The position numbers were made by a program, and so were the translations under genes. From Spirochaetia bacterium (GTDB taxonomy: Bacteria > Spirochaetota > Spirochaetia > Treponematales > Breznakiellaceae), in NCBI GenBank assembly GCA_025997795.1, contig BNVB01000001.1:17637-81636 (forward strand): 64,000 nucleotides of DNA. Direction: 5' to 3'. Below are positions 24,220 to 32,045 of the stretch, piece after piece (the first letter of the stretch is position 1; each line of letters opens with the position of its first letter). The notes beneath the pieces were generated by a model. The model did no database searches. It was not told the origin of the DNA and saw only the letters and a list, made by a program, of their open reading frames with translations.

Positions 24220-25704
24220 ATGATTTCTTTTATCATCGGAATTGCCGCGTTAATCGTAGGTTATCTGGTGTACGGCAAGATTGCTGAAAAAATCTTTGTG
24301 ATTAAGCCGGAAAACAAAACTCCGGCACTCAGTGTCAACGACGGAGTTGATTTTGTGGCCATGGACTGGAAAAAGGCTCTCCTGATCCAGCTGCTCAACA
24401 TAGCCGGGACAGGACCAATTTTCGGGGCCATCGCCGGGGCCATGTTCGGCCCGGCCGCTTTTGCCTGGATCGTGTTCGGCTGTATTTTTGCCGGAGCGGT
24501 CCACGATTACCTTGTAGGTATGCTTTCGGTACGGAACGGCGGAACCAGTATTTCCGAAATCGTTGGAAAGTATCTGGGTAAAGGCCCCCTTTATATCATG
24601 CGGGTTTTTTCTATAGTACTGCTTATCTTTGTCGGCGTGGTCTTTGTTACCACCCCCGCACAGGTTCTACGGACCATGTTCGCCCCGGACAGCGCTTCTT
24701 TCTACAACATTATCATTGTAGCGATAATCGCCTACTATATTCTGGCGACACTCTTGCCCATTGATAAACTTATCGGCCGTATCTATCCTATCTTTGGGGC
24801 CTGTCTCTGTATCATGGCCATCGGTCTTACCGTGATGATGTTCGTTACCGGCGAAATAGCGCGTATCCCCGAATTTGCCTTTACCAACCTCCGGCCCGAC
24901 AAGGCAACTAATATCATGGGACGGATTTTTCCCTTCCTCTTTATCACCATAGCCTGCGGGGCCATTTCCGGCTTCCATGCTACCCAATCGCCCATGATGG
25001 CCCGGTGTCTTAAAAATGAACGGGAAGGCCGCAAGGTTTTCTACGGTGCCATGATCCTGGAAGGGGTTATAGCGATGATCTGGGCCGCTGTTACCATGGC
25101 CCATTTTAACGTAGTGGGAGTTGAGACCGCAGTAGCCGCACCGGTAATTGTTACCCAGGCTTCTGTTGGATATATGGGCTGGATTGGCGGAATTCTTGCA
25201 GTATTCGGCGTTGTGGCCTGTCCCATCACCTCCGGTGATACGGCCTTTCGCAGCGCCCGGCTTACCATTGCCGATGCCCTTAAGTTTGACCAGAAACCGC
25301 TAAAAAACCGGCTGGCAGTGGCGATTCCGCTTTTTGTGGTGGGTACTATCCTGGTGTTTTTTGCCCTGGCCAGTACCAAAAACTTTAACATTATCTGGCG
25401 GTACTTCTCCTGGTCTAACCAGACCCTGGCGACCATTGCCCTCTGGGCCGCTGCGGCATACCTTGCCAAAACCGGCAAATCATACTGGCTTGCCCTCTGC
25501 CCTGCGGCGTTTATGACCGTGGTGGTTACTTCCTACTTCCTTACCGCCAATGAATGTGTGGGCCCGCTGGTTACCAAAATTACCGGCAGCGCAAACATTA
25601 CCTACACCGTTGGTATCGTGGTTGGGCTGGCCCTCTCGGTGGTCCTCCTGGCCCTGTTTGTTCCCCTTATTGGGATTAAACAGAAAAACAGCTTGAAGGA
25701 CTAG
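24220..25704 (+). CDS. cstA: CstA-family carbon starvation/peptide or pyruvate transporter
   Basis: A 494-residue polytopic inner-membrane protein starting MISFIIGIAALIVGYLVYG. The conserved DWKKALLIQLLNIAGTGPIFGAIAGAMFG region is seen in overlapping parts, as are VHDYLVGMLSVRNGGTSI and PITSGDTAFRSARLTIAD. The short form (about 490 residues rather than about 700 in enterobacteria) is usual in Firmicutes and spirochetes. The family imports peptides or pyruvate; given the pyruvate dehydrogenase operon 3 kb away, pyruvate is attractive but unproven. A leader of about 50 nt carries GGGGAGG before the ATG, and TATACT lies at 24162-24167. Confidence 0.9.
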   Translation: MISFIIGIAALIVGYLVYGKIAEKIFVIKPENKTPALSVNDGVDFVAMDWKKALLIQLLNIAGTGPIFGAIAGAMFGPAAFAWIVFGCIFAGAVHDYLVGMLSVRNGGTSISEIVGKYLGKGPLYIMRVFSIVLLIFVGVVFVTTPAQVLRTMFAPDSASFYNIIIVAIIAYYILATLLPIDKLIGRIYPIFGACLCIMAIGLTVMMFVTGEIARIPEFAFTNLRPDKATNIMGRIFPFLFITIACGAISGFHATQSPMMARCLKNEREGRKVFYGAMILEGVIAMIWAAVTMAHFNVVGVETAVAAPVIVTQASVGYMGWIGGILAVFGVVACPITSGDTAFRSARLTIADALKFDQKPLKNRLAVAIPLFVVGTILVFFALASTKNFNIIWRYFSWSNQTLATIALWAAAAYLAKTGKSYWLALCPAAFMTVVVTSYFLTANECVGPLVTKITGSANITYTVGIVVGLALSVVLLALFVPLIGIKQKNSLKD

Positions 25705-25712
25705 ATGATCTC

Positions 25713-25743
25713 TACAGCGGCTTTAGCTATTAAAGCCGCTGTA
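25713..25743 (+). terminator. Hairpin after cstA, likely terminator or mRNA 3' stem
   Basis: Perfect 12-bp stem TACAGCGGCTTT/AAAGCCGCTGTA with a 7-nt loop. Only a weak T-run follows (CCCTTTCC), so it may act as a stabiliser rather than an intrinsic terminator. Confidence 0.65.
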
Positions 25744-25781
25744 CCCTTTCCAAAAAAGAGGTTTTGCGGTATGTTGTCTAT

Positions 25782-26201
25782 ATGAAGCTAACCTTAACAA
25801 CAGTACCGGGCACAAACCGAAGCTTTGTGCGAAACCTCTTTATTTTTGCCTTTTTCCCGCTGGTTTTTTCCTGTAACTCCGGGCCGGTAGTTGTTCCCGA
25901 GGACATGGCCCCGACAAAGATCATCCAGAACGCCCAGGAAGCAACGGATATTAATAGGTATAAAATTGCCGTCCAGTATTACCAGGTTCTTCGGGAACGG
26001 TATGACAATGTCAATGAATACCTGGCTGTGGCGGAATATGAAATTGCCTTTATCCGGTATAAACAGAAAAAATATGCCGAGGCCCGGCAAGGGTTTGAGG
26101 TACTCCTGGCACGTTATAAAGAGGAAGGAGCAAATTTTCCGCCGCAGTTTAAGATACTTGCGGAAAAAATGCTGGACCGGCTTACCACGCTAGGACAGTA
26201 A
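25782..26201 (+). CDS. Small TPR-like lipoprotein
   Basis: About 139 residues. The signal sequence FIFAFFPLVFSC ends in a lipobox cysteine. The mature part is helical with a TPR-type pattern (RYKIAVQYYQVLRERYDN, then KKYAEARQGFEVLLARYKEE), resembling a short BamD/YbgF-type repeat region. ATG 25782 is chosen because TATGTT lies 6 nt upstream and the encoded protein then starts directly with the signal peptide. Function unknown. Confidence 0.65.
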   Translation: MKLTLTTVPGTNRSFVRNLFIFAFFPLVFSCNSGPVVVPEDMAPTKIIQNAQEATDINRYKIAVQYYQVLRERYDNVNEYLAVAEYEIAFIRYKQKKYAEARQGFEVLLARYKEEGANFPPQFKILAEKMLDRLTTLGQ

Positions 26202-26226
26202 TATAAAACACGTTAAATCCAAGGCA

Positions 26227-26256
26227 GCAGTTCCAAATCTGACATTTTAGAACTGC
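26227..26256. repeat. Intergenic palindrome, GTTCCAAAAT family
   Basis: Arms GCAGTTC..AAAT and ATTT..GAACTGC with loop CTGAC. It lies between two convergent genes and is related to the palindromes at 11538 and 28961. Confidence 0.75.
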
Positions 26257-26264
26257 AGCGGATG

Positions 26265-26801
26265 TTATTTCGTTTTGCTCAGGATTATTTCGGCAAGGCC
26301 TTCATCTCCCAGTCCCAGGCTGATTGCCGAAGGAAAGGTAATCTTAAGCCTGGTCCGGTTCCGGTTGAGCGTCAGGGAATCGTCCCCGGGAACAGCTGCT
26401 TCCTCAATGGGAATACGGAATGTGATGGTATAGTTTTCGCTATAATCCACTCCAAAGCGGGATAATTCGCTTAGCATGCTCTGCCATAACGCATCTTTGG
26501 TAATTCCCTGCTGCTGTAATTCCGGCAGAGCGCTCCAATCCTTAAGGAGCTGGTTTAAATCCATAATAATGGTGATGGTTAATTCATTGCCAGATACATA
26601 GTTTAGCGAGATTGTAACTGGTAATGATGATTGGGGAATTCCTGTTTCGGCATTTTTGGGAACCTTAAGGACCTGTGAGCCTTCCCAGTTACCAATCAAT
26701 TCCTCCAGGGATTGTACCTCGGTCCAGGCGGCCCGCTGCTGGGCTTCTGCCGCTGTACAAAAAAAGGCGGCAAAAATCAACACGGATATAAACTTTTTCA
26801 T
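26265..26801 (-). CDS. Exported protein of unknown function
   Basis: A 178-residue protein with a clear cleaved signal peptide (MKKFISVLIFAAFFCTAAEA-Q). The mature part is beta-rich (ELIGNWEGSQVLKVPKN, TISLNYVSGNELTITIIMDL), suggesting a lipocalin-like or similar periplasmic fold. I do not recognise a family. Its promoter has leaderless geometry. Confidence 0.6.
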   Translation of the reverse strand: MKKFISVLIFAAFFCTAAEAQQRAAWTEVQSLEELIGNWEGSQVLKVPKNAETGIPQSSLPVTISLNYVSGNELTITIIMDLNQLLKDWSALPELQQQGITKDALWQSMLSELSRFGVDYSENYTITFRIPIEEAAVPGDDSLTLNRNRTRLKITFPSAISLGLGDEGLAEIILSKTK

Positions 26802-26807
26802 GCATAT

Positions 26808-26836
26808 AGTGTCCGCCGGATTATAACACCTGTCAA
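26808..26836 (-). promoter_or_regulatory. Promoter for the exported protein, leaderless geometry
   Basis: TTGACA, 17-bp spacer, GACACT, 6 nt to the ATG at 26801. Confidence 0.55.
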
Positions 26837-26886
26837 GGCGGACGGAAGCGTAATAGCCAGAGATACTTTTGCCGATACTTATACTG

Positions 26887-28014
26887 ATGAAACGGCATTT
26901 TCTTTATTTTTTTCTCCTCCTTTGCCCCGTCCTCCTGGCTGCTCAGGCTGGTTCTGACCGGACTTATCCCGCCCTGGGAATAAATCCGGAGGATCTGCGT
27001 ATTGAGCAGGGGGCGGACGGGGGCTTTCATCTTTTTATAAAGAAAAAACCCGGTATCGCTTCGGTACTGCTTACCGAATCTACCAGAGACCCGGCTCTTA
27101 AATCCGCCAACTATGCTTACCGGGCGCCGGAATGGAACCCCATAAACGGCGATGAAATCCGCCTGCTTGACGAACGGCCCATCCCCAAATCGGCCCGGAT
27201 TTGGTCCCTTATCGATTCAAGCCCGGAAATTCATCCTGAGCTGGGAGAGGTCTTTCATATTTATATTCCCTATATTCTCTACTATGGCTATGAAAGCGGA
27301 CGGCATGGCGAAGTGTATGTGGTAAACGGCATTTACCTTAATATCCGCGCCTTTTCCCTGCCCTATGCGGATTACCGGGGGCAGTTCAGGGATAATCCCT
27401 TTACGCTGGAAGTAAGTCAGCAGCCCCTGGCGGGTCCGCCGGAGGGGAACTACATGAAGGAGACCGAAGAGGCCTTTACCGCCATCAGCGCCTGGAGCAG
27501 TGGAAGACCGGTCCATGCGGCGGGACCCGGCGATATTGTTGACCGGATTAGGGGTATCCTGGAAAAGGAACGGGGAAAATCCATAGACCTGGTGATCTGT
27601 CTGGATACCACGGGATCTATGAAAAACGATATTGAAGAAATCCGCAAAAACCTTGTTCCGGCGATTGGGGAAACCCTGGGCGGTTTACCCGGCCGGGTGG
27701 GTATGGTGCTTTTTAAGGATTACAACGAAGAATATATAACCAAGGTTATTCCCTTTACTGCCAATTTGAATACAATTCAACAGCGGCTGGATGAAATTAT
27801 ACCACGGGGCGGCAAGGATATACCCGAAGCGGTTTACGAAGCCCTCTACGACGGAGCGGTTAAATTTTCCTGGGAAGCGGAATCCCGGCTGATCATTCTG
27901 ATTGGCGATGCCCCGCCGCACCTGCGCCAGCGGGGAAAAATTTCTGCTGATATGGCCCGGAATGCCGCCGCCGAACAGAACATCCAGGTACATACAATCA
28001 TCCTCCCCCAGTAA
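26887..28014 (+). CDS. Exported von Willebrand factor A domain protein
   Basis: About 375 residues, with a signal peptide (LYFFLLLCPVLLAAQ). An N-terminal beta-rich region of unknown type (to ~residue 210) is followed by a VWA domain with the MIDAS motif DLVICLDTTGSMKNDI, the second metal-ligand region MVLFKDYNEEY, and LIILIGDAPPH at the end. VWA domains bind ligands via a divalent metal; this one is probably periplasmic or surface exposed. The C terminus ends with the domain. It is divergent from the exported gene at 26801. Confidence 0.8.
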   Translation: MKRHFLYFFLLLCPVLLAAQAGSDRTYPALGINPEDLRIEQGADGGFHLFIKKKPGIASVLLTESTRDPALKSANYAYRAPEWNPINGDEIRLLDERPIPKSARIWSLIDSSPEIHPELGEVFHIYIPYILYYGYESGRHGEVYVVNGIYLNIRAFSLPYADYRGQFRDNPFTLEVSQQPLAGPPEGNYMKETEEAFTAISAWSSGRPVHAAGPGDIVDRIRGILEKERGKSIDLVICLDTTGSMKNDIEEIRKNLVPAIGETLGGLPGRVGMVLFKDYNEEYITKVIPFTANLNTIQQRLDEIIPRGGKDIPEAVYEALYDGAVKFSWEAESRLIILIGDAPPHLRQRGKISADMARNAAAEQNIQVHTIILPQ

Positions 28015-28098
28015 GCCCTAAAAAAAAAGCTTCACCACAGAGAGCCAGTATCACAGGACAGTTTTTAACATTTTTGCTGAATTCTTTTATAAATTCGC

Positions 28099-28127
28099 TT
28101 GCATTATTAGAAAAACCATGCTAAATT
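28099..28127 (+). promoter_or_regulatory. Promoter for the DeoR-type regulator
   Basis: TTGCAT, 17-bp spacer, TAAATT. A leader of about 65 nt follows, ending in AGGAG before the TTG start. Confidence 0.65.
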
Positions 28128-28199
28128 CATAAAAGAAACCAAAGTGTTTCGTAAGTATTCCGAAAGCAAAAAGGCAGCCTTTGGCGTGCAGGAGTTGTC

Positions 28200-28958
28200 T
28201 TGACAGAAGACCTTAACGAGCGGGAACGGATTATTCTCAACAAGCTAAGCGCCGAAGGTTCGGTAACCGTTACCGCCATGGCCCGGGAACTGGGGCTTTC
28301 GGAAGTAACCATCCGGGGAGACCTGAAGGCCATGGAAGACCGGGGCTGGCTAAACCGGACCCGGGGCGGAGCGGCCCCGGCTTTTCACCGGGACATTCTG
28401 GAACGGCAGCAATCCCGGCAGGAAGAAAAAAACGCCATAGCCCGGCGGGCGGCGGAACTGGTCCGGAACGGGGACGTAATCATGATTGAAGCGGGTACCA
28501 CCACCGCCCTTGTGGCCAAGTACCTCCAGGGTAAACGGGACATTCACATCGTTACCAATTCTACCCTGGTTTTTGCCTATGCCCGGATGAACCCCATGCT
28601 GCAAATTACCATGACCGGCGGTGAATTCCGCCGCCCCACCGAATCACTGGTAGGCCCCGTGGCGTTGGATACGATCAGCCGCCTTAATGTACGCCTTGCC
28701 TTTGTGGGAACCGATGGTTTTACCCTGGAACGGGGAATGACCACCCACCTGGTGGAGGGCGCGGAAATCGTCAAGGCCATGAAGGCCCGGGCGGAAACAA
28801 CGGCGCTGCTGGCCGATTCGGGAAAGTTCGGCAGATCCGGTTTTATCAGCGTACTGCCCCTGGCGGAAATGGACGTAATTATTACCGATTCCGGTTTAAC
28901 GGAAACCGCCGTGGAAGAACTGACCGCCGCGGGAATTAAAATAGAAAGCGTTAATTGA
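28200..28958 (+). CDS. DeoR/GlpR-family transcriptional regulator
   Basis: A 252-residue regulator. The N-terminal winged helix-turn-helix (LSAEGSVTVTAMARELGLSE, TIRGDLKAMEDRGWLNRTRG) is followed by a DeoRC sensor domain of the sugar-isomerase-like fold (MIEAGTTTALVAKYL; ITMTGGEFRRPTESLVGP) that normally binds a phosphorylated sugar. The start is TTG with AGGAG 7 nt upstream. It lies directly ahead of the pyruvate dehydrogenase genes but is separated from them by a cluster of palindromes, so it may control them or be part of a separate unit. Confidence 0.88.
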   Translation: MTEDLNERERIILNKLSAEGSVTVTAMARELGLSEVTIRGDLKAMEDRGWLNRTRGGAAPAFHRDILERQQSRQEEKNAIARRAAELVRNGDVIMIEAGTTTALVAKYLQGKRDIHIVTNSTLVFAYARMNPMLQITMTGGEFRRPTESLVGPVALDTISRLNVRLAFVGTDGFTLERGMTTHLVEGAEIVKAMKARAETTALLADSGKFGRSGFISVLPLAEMDVIITDSGLTETAVEELTAAGIKIESVN

Positions 28959-28960
28959 GG

Positions 28961-28989
28961 CAATTCCAAAATGTCAGATTTTGGAATTG
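28961..28989. repeat. Palindrome 1 of the deoR-pdh intergenic cluster
   Basis: Perfect 12-bp arms CAATTCCAAAAT/ATTTTGGAATTG with loop GTCAG. It starts 2 bp after the deoR stop codon. Confidence 0.85.
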
Positions 28990-29004
28990 CAACCTATAAA
29001 ATAC

Positions 29005-29037
29005 GCAGTTTTGTAAGGCTTTTGCCTGAAAAACTGC
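29005..29037. repeat. Palindrome 2 of the deoR-pdh intergenic cluster
   Basis: Imperfect hairpin: GCAGTTTT...AAGGC pairs with GCCT...AAAACTGC, 4-nt loop. Confidence 0.7.
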
Positions 29038-29039
29038 AA

Positions 29040-29076
29040 GAGCTGGTGACAAAATAACCGATTTTGGAACCAGCTC
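29040..29076. repeat. Palindrome 3 of the deoR-pdh intergenic cluster
   Basis: Outer arms GAGCTGGT/ACCAGCTC and inner arms AAAAT/ATTTT around loop AACCG, the same core and loop as the element at 11538. Confidence 0.8.
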
Positions 29077-29092
29077 AATTGAAGGAGTTTAT

Positions 29093-30568
29093 ATGGCCCA
29101 TGTACTGATCATGCCCCGGCAGGGGAACACCGTTGAATCCTGTATCATCCAGGAATGGAAGGTAAAAGAGGGGGATTCGGTTAAGGCGGATACCACCGTA
29201 TGTGTGGTAGAAACCGACAAGGCAACTTTCGAGGTCTCCGCCGGTGCGGACGGCCAGGTTCTCAAGGTACTGCACCCCGATGGGGATGATGTTCCGGTAC
29301 TGGCGCCTATCGCCGTTATCGGCGCAGCGGGTGAGGATTATTCTGCCGTTTTGGAAGAGGAGGGAACGCCGTTGTCTGATGTGACTTCCGTGCCAAATCA
29401 GAAACCAGCTGTCATCGCGAAACCGGCTTCGCCGGTTTACAGCGGCAGCGAAAGCGGCAGCGAAAGCGGCAGCCAAGCCGGCGGCGGCCAAGCAGACGGC
29501 AGTGTGTCCTGCTCGCCCCGGGCGCGGAATCTTGCTGCCAGGGAAGGCATAAGACCTGCGGGGATCGCCGGTACCGGACCCGGCGGGCGGATTATTGAGC
29601 GGGATGTGGCGGCGGCTTTGGCAGAGCGGCCCCCATTAACGGCGGCGGCGCTTGCGGCAGCCGCCGCGGGCGCCGTTGTACCCGGTGCGGGAACCGGCCT
29701 TGGCGGGCGGGTTACCGCAGCGGACCTTGCTGCAGGAGCAGGCGCGGGCGCAGGCGCTGTTGGAAGCGGCCGTTCCGGCGGGACAATCCCGGCGGCGGAC
29801 ACAGTTTCCAGCGGCGAGGGGGCAATCACCGAAACACCGGTTAAGGGCATACGAAAACTTATCGCCGACCGCATGCTTGGGTCCCTGGCGGAAAGCGCCC
29901 AGTTTACCCTTAACTCCAGCGCCCCGGCGGCCCGACTCCAGGAACTGCGCAAACGGATGAAGGCCGGAGCGGAAAAAACCAATTCCCGGCAGCCTGACGG
30001 CCTTGATTTGGGGCTTGCGAAAATTACCGTGAACGATCTGATTCTCTATGCGGTGTCCCGGGTGCTTCCTGTCTATCCCTACATGAATGCCCTTAAAATT
30101 GGCGACATACTCAAAACCTACGAACGGGTTCATCTGGGCATGGCGGTAGATACCCCCCGGGGACTTATGGTGCCGGTAATCCGGAACGCTAACCTGCTTT
30201 CGCTCCGGCAGATTTCTGCCGAAGCAAAGCGGCTGGCGGCAGCCTGTCAGGGCGGCTCGGTAAAACCGGAAGAACTTTCCGGTTCCACCTTTACGGTAAG
30301 CAACCTGGGCAGTTTCGGCGTAACCGGTTTTACCCCGGTACTCAATGCGCCGGAGGTGGCAATTCTGGGTGTCTGCGGTATTGAGCTAAAACCCGTGGAG
30401 AACGATGAATGTATGCTGGATGATCGACATGGATGTCGCTTTGAACCGTATATCGGTTTTAGCCTGACAATCAACCATCAGGTAGTGGACGGCGCTCCGG
30501 CAGCCCGTTTCCTTAAAGCCCTGTGCCAAACCGTGGCAGATATCGATCTGCTGCTGGCTGCTAACTAG
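29093..30568 (+). CDS. pdhC: Pyruvate dehydrogenase complex E2, dihydrolipoamide acetyltransferase
   Basis: A 491-residue cytoplasmic E2 core. The N-terminal lipoyl domain has the lipoylated lysine in VETDKATFEV (about residue 43). A flexible Gly/Ser/Ala linker contains a 12-bp repeat (GSESGSESGS). The peripheral subunit-binding domain follows (SPRARNLAAREGIRPAGIAG, then GPGGRIIERDVAAAL). An extra Ala/Gly-rich segment (GAGTGLGGRVTAADLAAG) looks like a degenerate second copy of its end. The catalytic domain ends with INHQVVDGAPAARFL, holding the His and Asp of HxxxDG. First structural gene of the operon, with AAGGAG before the ATG. Confidence 0.92.
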   Translation: MAHVLIMPRQGNTVESCIIQEWKVKEGDSVKADTTVCVVETDKATFEVSAGADGQVLKVLHPDGDDVPVLAPIAVIGAAGEDYSAVLEEEGTPLSDVTSVPNQKPAVIAKPASPVYSGSESGSESGSQAGGGQADGSVSCSPRARNLAAREGIRPAGIAGTGPGGRIIERDVAAALAERPPLTAAALAAAAAGAVVPGAGTGLGGRVTAADLAAGAGAGAGAVGSGRSGGTIPAADTVSSGEGAITETPVKGIRKLIADRMLGSLAESAQFTLNSSAPAARLQELRKRMKAGAEKTNSRQPDGLDLGLAKITVNDLILYAVSRVLPVYPYMNALKIGDILKTYERVHLGMAVDTPRGLMVPVIRNANLLSLRQISAEAKRLAAACQGGSVKPEELSGSTFTVSNLGSFGVTGFTPVLNAPEVAILGVCGIELKPVENDECMLDDRHGCRFEPYIGFSLTINHQVVDGAPAARFLKALCQTVADIDLLLAAN

Positions 30569-30577
30569 GAGTTAACT

Positions 30578-32014
30578 GTGTACGATGTGATAATCATAGG
30601 CGGCGGGCCCGGGGGTTACCTTGCGGCGGAACGCCTGGGACACGCAAAGAAGAAGGTTCTTTTAATAGAAGAAAAGTACCTGGGGGGAACCTGCCTTAAC
30701 GTGGGGTGTATCCCAACCAAGACCCTGCTTAATTCGGCAAAGCTCTACGTTCATGCGAAGGAAGGGGAAAAGTTCGGCGTAAAGGCGGATGTTTCCTACG
30801 ACTGGGCGGCGATTCAGAAATGGAAAGATGAAGTGACATCGAAACTGCGGGAAGGAATCGCGGGGCAGATGAAACGCTTTGGCGTAGAGCTGATTGAAGG
30901 GCGCGGGGAGATTATCGCCGCTCCGCAGGGAGACCGTACCGGCAGGGTAAGGGCAGCGCCAAATGGCGGCGGGGTTTTGGAACACGAAGGCCGGGTTATT
31001 CTTGTCTGCGCCGGTTCCGTACCCGCCGCGCCGCCCATACCGGGGAGCAAGGATAACCCCAAGGTGGTGGATTCCACCGGATTGCTTTCCACCGCTGCGG
31101 TACCGAAAAAACTTGCCGTTATCGGCGGCGGGGTTATCGGTGTGGAATTTGCCGGCCTTTTTTCCGCCCTTGGCGCGGAAGTAACGGTAATCGAAATGAT
31201 GGAGGAAATTGTTCCCTTTATGGACAAGGAACAGGCGCCGCTGCTCCGGCGGGCAATGAAAAATTCCGGCGGCGGCGGAAGCGTAGACTTCAAGCTTGGC
31301 TGCAAAGTGGAAAGCATCGACGGCGCTTCGGTACATTACAGCACCAAGGCCGGTTCACCGGAAACCTGCGCCGCCGACCTTGTGCTTATGGCGGTGGGGC
31401 GGCGGCCCGTGCTTGACACCTGGGGGGCAAAAGCCGCCGGTATCGACACAACTCCCAGGGGAGTTGTGACCGATGACCGGATGCGGACCAATATCCCCGG
31501 GATATGGGCCGCTGGAGACGTGACGGGAAAAAGTCTCCTGGCCCATTCGGCGTACCGTATGGCGGAAGTAGCGGCGGCGGACATTATTGCATACCTTGAC
31601 GGTACAAGCGCCGCCGGGAGCAGCGTTTCCGGGGCAGCTTCCAACGTATGGCGGAACACTGCCGTGCCCTGGGCGGTGTACGGCATACCGGAAGCGGCGG
31701 GTGTGGGAATGACCGAACAGGAAGCGGCGGCAAAGGGAATAACCATTGTCAAGGCGAGCCTTCCCATGCGGGCATCCGGCCGCTTTGCCGCAGAAAATAC
31801 CTTTGCCGGCCAGGGGTCGGTAAAGGTGATTGCTGCGACCGAAACTCCCCGCCGTATCCTTGGTCTACATGCGGTGGGGGCCTATGCCTCGGAATTTATC
31901 TGGGGCGGCGCTGCCCTTATTGAACAGGAACTGAGGGTTGAGGATGTAAAACAGCTTATCTTCCCCCACCCTACGGTATGTGAACTAATCCGCGATGCGG
32001 TTTTTATGCTTTAA
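30578..32014 (+). CDS. lpdA: Dihydrolipoamide dehydrogenase (E3)
   Basis: A 478-residue FAD flavoenzyme that reoxidises dihydrolipoamide with NAD+. FAD-binding IIIGGGPGGYLAAERLG, redox disulfide GGTCLNVGCIPTKTLL, NAD-binding AVIGGGVIGVEFAGLFSALG, FAD motif IWAAGDVTG, and C-terminal base FPHPTVCELI (His in HPT). The start is GTG with AGGAG upstream, 9 bp after the E2 stop. Confidence 0.93.
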   Translation: MYDVIIIGGGPGGYLAAERLGHAKKKVLLIEEKYLGGTCLNVGCIPTKTLLNSAKLYVHAKEGEKFGVKADVSYDWAAIQKWKDEVTSKLREGIAGQMKRFGVELIEGRGEIIAAPQGDRTGRVRAAPNGGGVLEHEGRVILVCAGSVPAAPPIPGSKDNPKVVDSTGLLSTAAVPKKLAVIGGGVIGVEFAGLFSALGAEVTVIEMMEEIVPFMDKEQAPLLRRAMKNSGGGGSVDFKLGCKVESIDGASVHYSTKAGSPETCAADLVLMAVGRRPVLDTWGAKAAGIDTTPRGVVTDDRMRTNIPGIWAAGDVTGKSLLAHSAYRMAEVAAADIIAYLDGTSAAGSSVSGAASNVWRNTAVPWAVYGIPEAAGVGMTEQEAAAKGITIVKASLPMRASGRFAAENTFAGQGSVKVIAATETPRRILGLHAVGAYASEFIWGGAALIEQELRVEDVKQLIFPHPTVCELIRDAVFML

Positions 32015-32045
32015 GAAGATTTATTTTTTATAAGGAGTTACGAAG

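Noticed and set aside
28961..29076. Riboswitch ahead of the pdh genes
   Set aside because: The structures are simple palindromes that recur in unrelated intergenic sites and contain no known aptamer core.
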